Assembly: GCA_002403305.1 (NCBI GenBank)
Contig: DHHM01000010.1
Span: 62,001-126,000, forward strand
Length of the DNA: 64,000 bases
Source: Bacteroidales bacterium UBA4772
GTDB lineage: Bacteria; Bacteroidota; Bacteroidia; Bacteroidales; VadinHA17
Reading direction: 5' to 3'
Positions 62,262 through 64,000 of this stretch are shown here, in pieces; the first letter of the stretch is position 1; every line of letters begins with the position of its first letter. The notes under the pieces are model-generated. The model was not told the origin of the DNA and searched no databases. It saw only the letters and a list, made by a program, of their open reading frames with translations. The translations under genes were made by a program, and so were the position numbers.

Positions 62262-63611
62262 ATGAAACAAAAGTTCCTTTTCTCCACTCTGGTACTTACC
62301 ATTCTGTTCTCCGGATGCCGGCAGTCTGACTGGTACGATCTTTTCAATGGCAACGATTTCACCGGCTTTGTTCAAAAAGGCGGCCAGGCACAGTTTTTGG
62401 TTGAAGACGGCGTCATGATTGGCATATCAACCCCCGACACCCCAAACAGCTTTATGTGCACCGCGGAGGAATACTCAGACTTTATCCTGGAATTTGAGGT
62501 TAAGGTTGACACACTCCTCAATTCGGGTGTCCAGGTCCGCAGCCATAGCCGCGACAACGCCGGCAGAGAGCTTGTTTACGGGTACCAGATAGAGATCGAC
62601 CCTACTGACCGGGCATGGAGCGGCGGCATCTATGATGAGGCACGCAGAGGATGGCTCTATCCTGTCACACCCAACAACCAGGCTGCTGTCAGGTCGTTTG
62701 ACAGACACGGCTGGAACAGTTACCGCGTGGAGGCTGTCGGGAACAGGATCAGGACATGGGTCAACGGAATACCGGTTGCTGACCTGGTTGATGACGCCGA
62801 TACTGCAGGGTTCATAGGATTCCAGGTTCATGCGGTGGCTGATGAGCTGGCCGGAACACGTGTGGAGTGGAAGAATATCATGATCGTAACAGAAAACCTC
62901 GATAAATACATCTGGCCGGACACGGCAGGGATCTACCAGGCAAACTTTATCCCCAACACCCTCACCCAGCAGGAGGCAGACGACGGGTGGAAGTTGCTGT
63001 TTGACGGTGTGACCACAAACGGATGGCGTGGAGCCCATAGGGATTCTTTTCCGGAATCAGGTTGGGTCATTGAAGACGGCTGCCTCAAAGTACTTGCCAC
63101 TGGCGGTGCCGAGTCGAAAGCCGGCGGCGATATTGTCACCGTTGACCAGTACGGCAACTTCGACCTTTTCTTCGAGTTCCGCATCACTGAAGGTGCCAAC
63201 AGCGGGGTGAAGTATTTTGTTACCGAGGCATACCCCACTGCGGGTTCTGCCATAGGCCTGGAATACCAGGTCCTCGATGATCAGCGGCATCCCGATGCAA
63301 AAATGGGCCGCAACGGAAACCGGACCGTTGCATCACTGTATGACCTCATCCCCGCCGCCAACAAGAGATTCAACGGCGTGGGGCAATGGAATGCAGCACA
63401 TATAGTATCGTTGAACGGTCATGTGGAGCACTGGCTCAACGGCTTCAAGGTGCTTGAATTCGAGAGGGGCAGCGATGAATACCGCCGCCTTGTGAGCGAA
63501 AGCAAGTACAAAGACTTCTCCGGCTTTGGCGAGGCCGAAAAGGGACATATCCTGCTACAGGACCACGGTGACGAGGTCTGCTTCCGCTCTGTTAAAATCA
63601 GGGAACTGTAA
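62262..63611 (+). CDS. Lipoprotein with two DUF1080 (3-keto-glycoside hydrolase-like) domains
   Basis: 449 residues from the ATG at 62262 (an earlier in-frame ATG overlaps the oxidoreductase). Lipoprotein signal MKQKFLFSTLVLTILFSGC. Two jellyroll DUF1080 units follow: first WYDLFNGNDFTGFVQKGG to WKNIMIV (about 22-222), second DGWKLLFDGVTTNGWRG to VCFRSVKIREL (about 245-449). Both keep the NSGVQVRS/NSGVKYFV and lectin-like strand features. DUF1080 proteins are known as 3-keto-disaccharide hydrolases or lyases; which half is active here is not clear. Confidence 0.9.
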   Translation: MKQKFLFSTLVLTILFSGCRQSDWYDLFNGNDFTGFVQKGGQAQFLVEDGVMIGISTPDTPNSFMCTAEEYSDFILEFEVKVDTLLNSGVQVRSHSRDNAGRELVYGYQIEIDPTDRAWSGGIYDEARRGWLYPVTPNNQAAVRSFDRHGWNSYRVEAVGNRIRTWVNGIPVADLVDDADTAGFIGFQVHAVADELAGTRVEWKNIMIVTENLDKYIWPDTAGIYQANFIPNTLTQQEADDGWKLLFDGVTTNGWRGAHRDSFPESGWVIEDGCLKVLATGGAESKAGGDIVTVDQYGNFDLFFEFRITEGANSGVKYFVTEAYPTAGSAIGLEYQVLDDQRHPDAKMGRNGNRTVASLYDLIPAANKRFNGVGQWNAAHIVSLNGHVEHWLNGFKVLEFERGSDEYRRLVSESKYKDFSGFGEAEKGHILLQDHGDEVCFRSVKIREL

Positions 63612-63613
63612 GG

Positions 63614-63686
63614 CAGTCCTCAGCCTTCAGCTTTCAGCCTCCACTCTTCAGTCGATTTTGGACTGCTGACTGAGGACAGCCGACTG
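63614..63686. repeat. Heptamer array with inverted second half
   Basis: Six units CAGYNNN-like run from 63614 to 63655 (CAGTCCT, CAGCCTT, CAGCTTT, CAGCCTC, CACTCTT, CAGTCGA). After three T's come four NNNACTG-like units from 63659 to 63686 (TGGACTG, CTGACTG, AGGACAG, CCGACTG), the reverse complement form. It begins three bases after the DUF1080 stop and ends 17 bases before the galM stop. Confidence 0.75.
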
Positions 63687-63703
63687 TGGGCTTTCACAAG
63701 TGG

Positions 63704-64000
63704 TTACCTGGCCCTGAACCGGAAGGTGGTGCTGGTCAGAAGAGGCTCCTCCGGGGTTATCACCACCGACGGGAAGGCCGGCTGGTTGGGACTGTCGGGG
63801 AAGTGCTGGGTCTCAAGGCACAGCCCGGAACGGTAGTTGTAAACCTTGCCACCGCGGCCGGTCTGGGTGCCGTCGAGGAAGTTGCCGGTGTAAAGCTGCA
63901 CCCCGGGCTGATCCGTGATGACCTGCAGAACCCTGCCTGTGGAAGGATCATAGACTTCGGCATCAACCTCTTCGATATTGTCAAGCACATAGTTGTGGTC
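63704..64000 (-). CDS. galM: Galactose mutarotase (aldose 1-epimerase), C-terminal part
   Basis: The minus-strand frame runs off the window edge; the last 98 residues are seen. FDHNYVL-type start of the segment (DHNYVLDNIEEVDAEVYDP), GVQLYTGNFLDGT, a catalytic-region glutamate in GLCLETQHFPDSPNQPAFPS and the ending TSTTFRFRAR are classic GalM. Interconverts alpha and beta anomers of galactose or glucose, useful beside the GH2 and GH3 enzymes. The 5' end lies outside the window. Confidence 0.93.
   Translation of the reverse strand, partial: DHNYVLDNIEEVDAEVYDPSTGRVLQVITDQPGVQLYTGNFLDGTQTGRGGKVYNYRSGLCLETQHFPDSPNQPAFPSVVITPEEPLLTSTTFRFRAR

Overview
The window comes from a Bacteroidota chromosome, most likely a free-living or anaerobic member of the Bacteroidales/Marinilabiliales side. 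The evidence is a SusC/SusD pair, a type IX secretion (T9SS) C-terminal sorting domain, DUF4249 and DUF4294 proteins, an MqnE (futalosine-route menaquinone) enzyme, and at least 18 exact copies of the Bacteroidota -7 promoter box TAnnTTTG placed just upstream of genes. Those boxes also settle several start codons. No plasmid, prophage, transposase or CRISPR genes are visible.

Layout. 1-6.5 kb: end of an outer-membrane barrel gene, NAD synthetase, a Crp/Fnr regulator, thymidine kinase, a repeat-bearing Bacteroidota protein, rsmI and dnaB. 6.7-11.8 kb: ispE, a biotin-carrier/carboxyltransferase pair, an LptF/G permease and tgt. 11.9-19.6 kb: glycosyltransferase, ECF sigma factor and rsmG overlapping in series; rpmH (52 codons) with its own promoter and terminator; mqnE; then a PASTA protein, a T9SS cargo protein and an RluD-type synthase. 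19.6-22.1 kb: a four-helix-bundle (S23-like) gene bracketed by heptanucleotide arrays, then lemA and two TPM-domain genes. 22.4-33.4 kb: ddl, a fused OtsAB trehalose enzyme with a GH15 hydrolase, gcvP, pcm with a metallo-beta-lactamase-fold hydrolase, and a WbaP-type sugar transferase. 33.4-44.7 kb: a visibly A+T-richer uptake region with a four-gene operon around an STN-domain TonB receptor, then a SusC/SusD pair. 44.9-58 kb: elbB, DUF4294, DUF3267, a POT-like transporter, a secreted PHP phosphoesterase, a GH2 beta-galactosidase, fhs-mobA, an RsmF-type methyltransferase and a CDF transporter. 58-64 kb: GH3 beta-glucosidase, a Tat-exported Gfo/Idh/MocA oxidoreductase with a double-DUF1080 lipoprotein, and the end of galM.

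How the genes fit together. Most of the window is housekeeping. The accessory functions are glycan and sugar use: SusCD uptake, exported GH2 and GH3 enzymes, mutarotase, and an oxidoreductase/DUF1080 pair that fits the 3-keto-glycoside route. Trehalose synthesis and turnover sit together.

The most unusual signal is not a gene family. Short-period tandem arrays sit at or across gene 3' ends: 7-bp arrays after rluD, after a TPM gene, across the stop codon of the POT gene and after the DUF1080 gene; a 30-bp array across the mobA stop; and a 61-bp triplication of the 3' end of the GH3 gene. Two tandem long hairpins lie ahead of fhs. Other points of interest are a Tgt with all three zinc cysteines changed to serine and a mobA that must start at a non-canonical codon overlapping the fhs stop.
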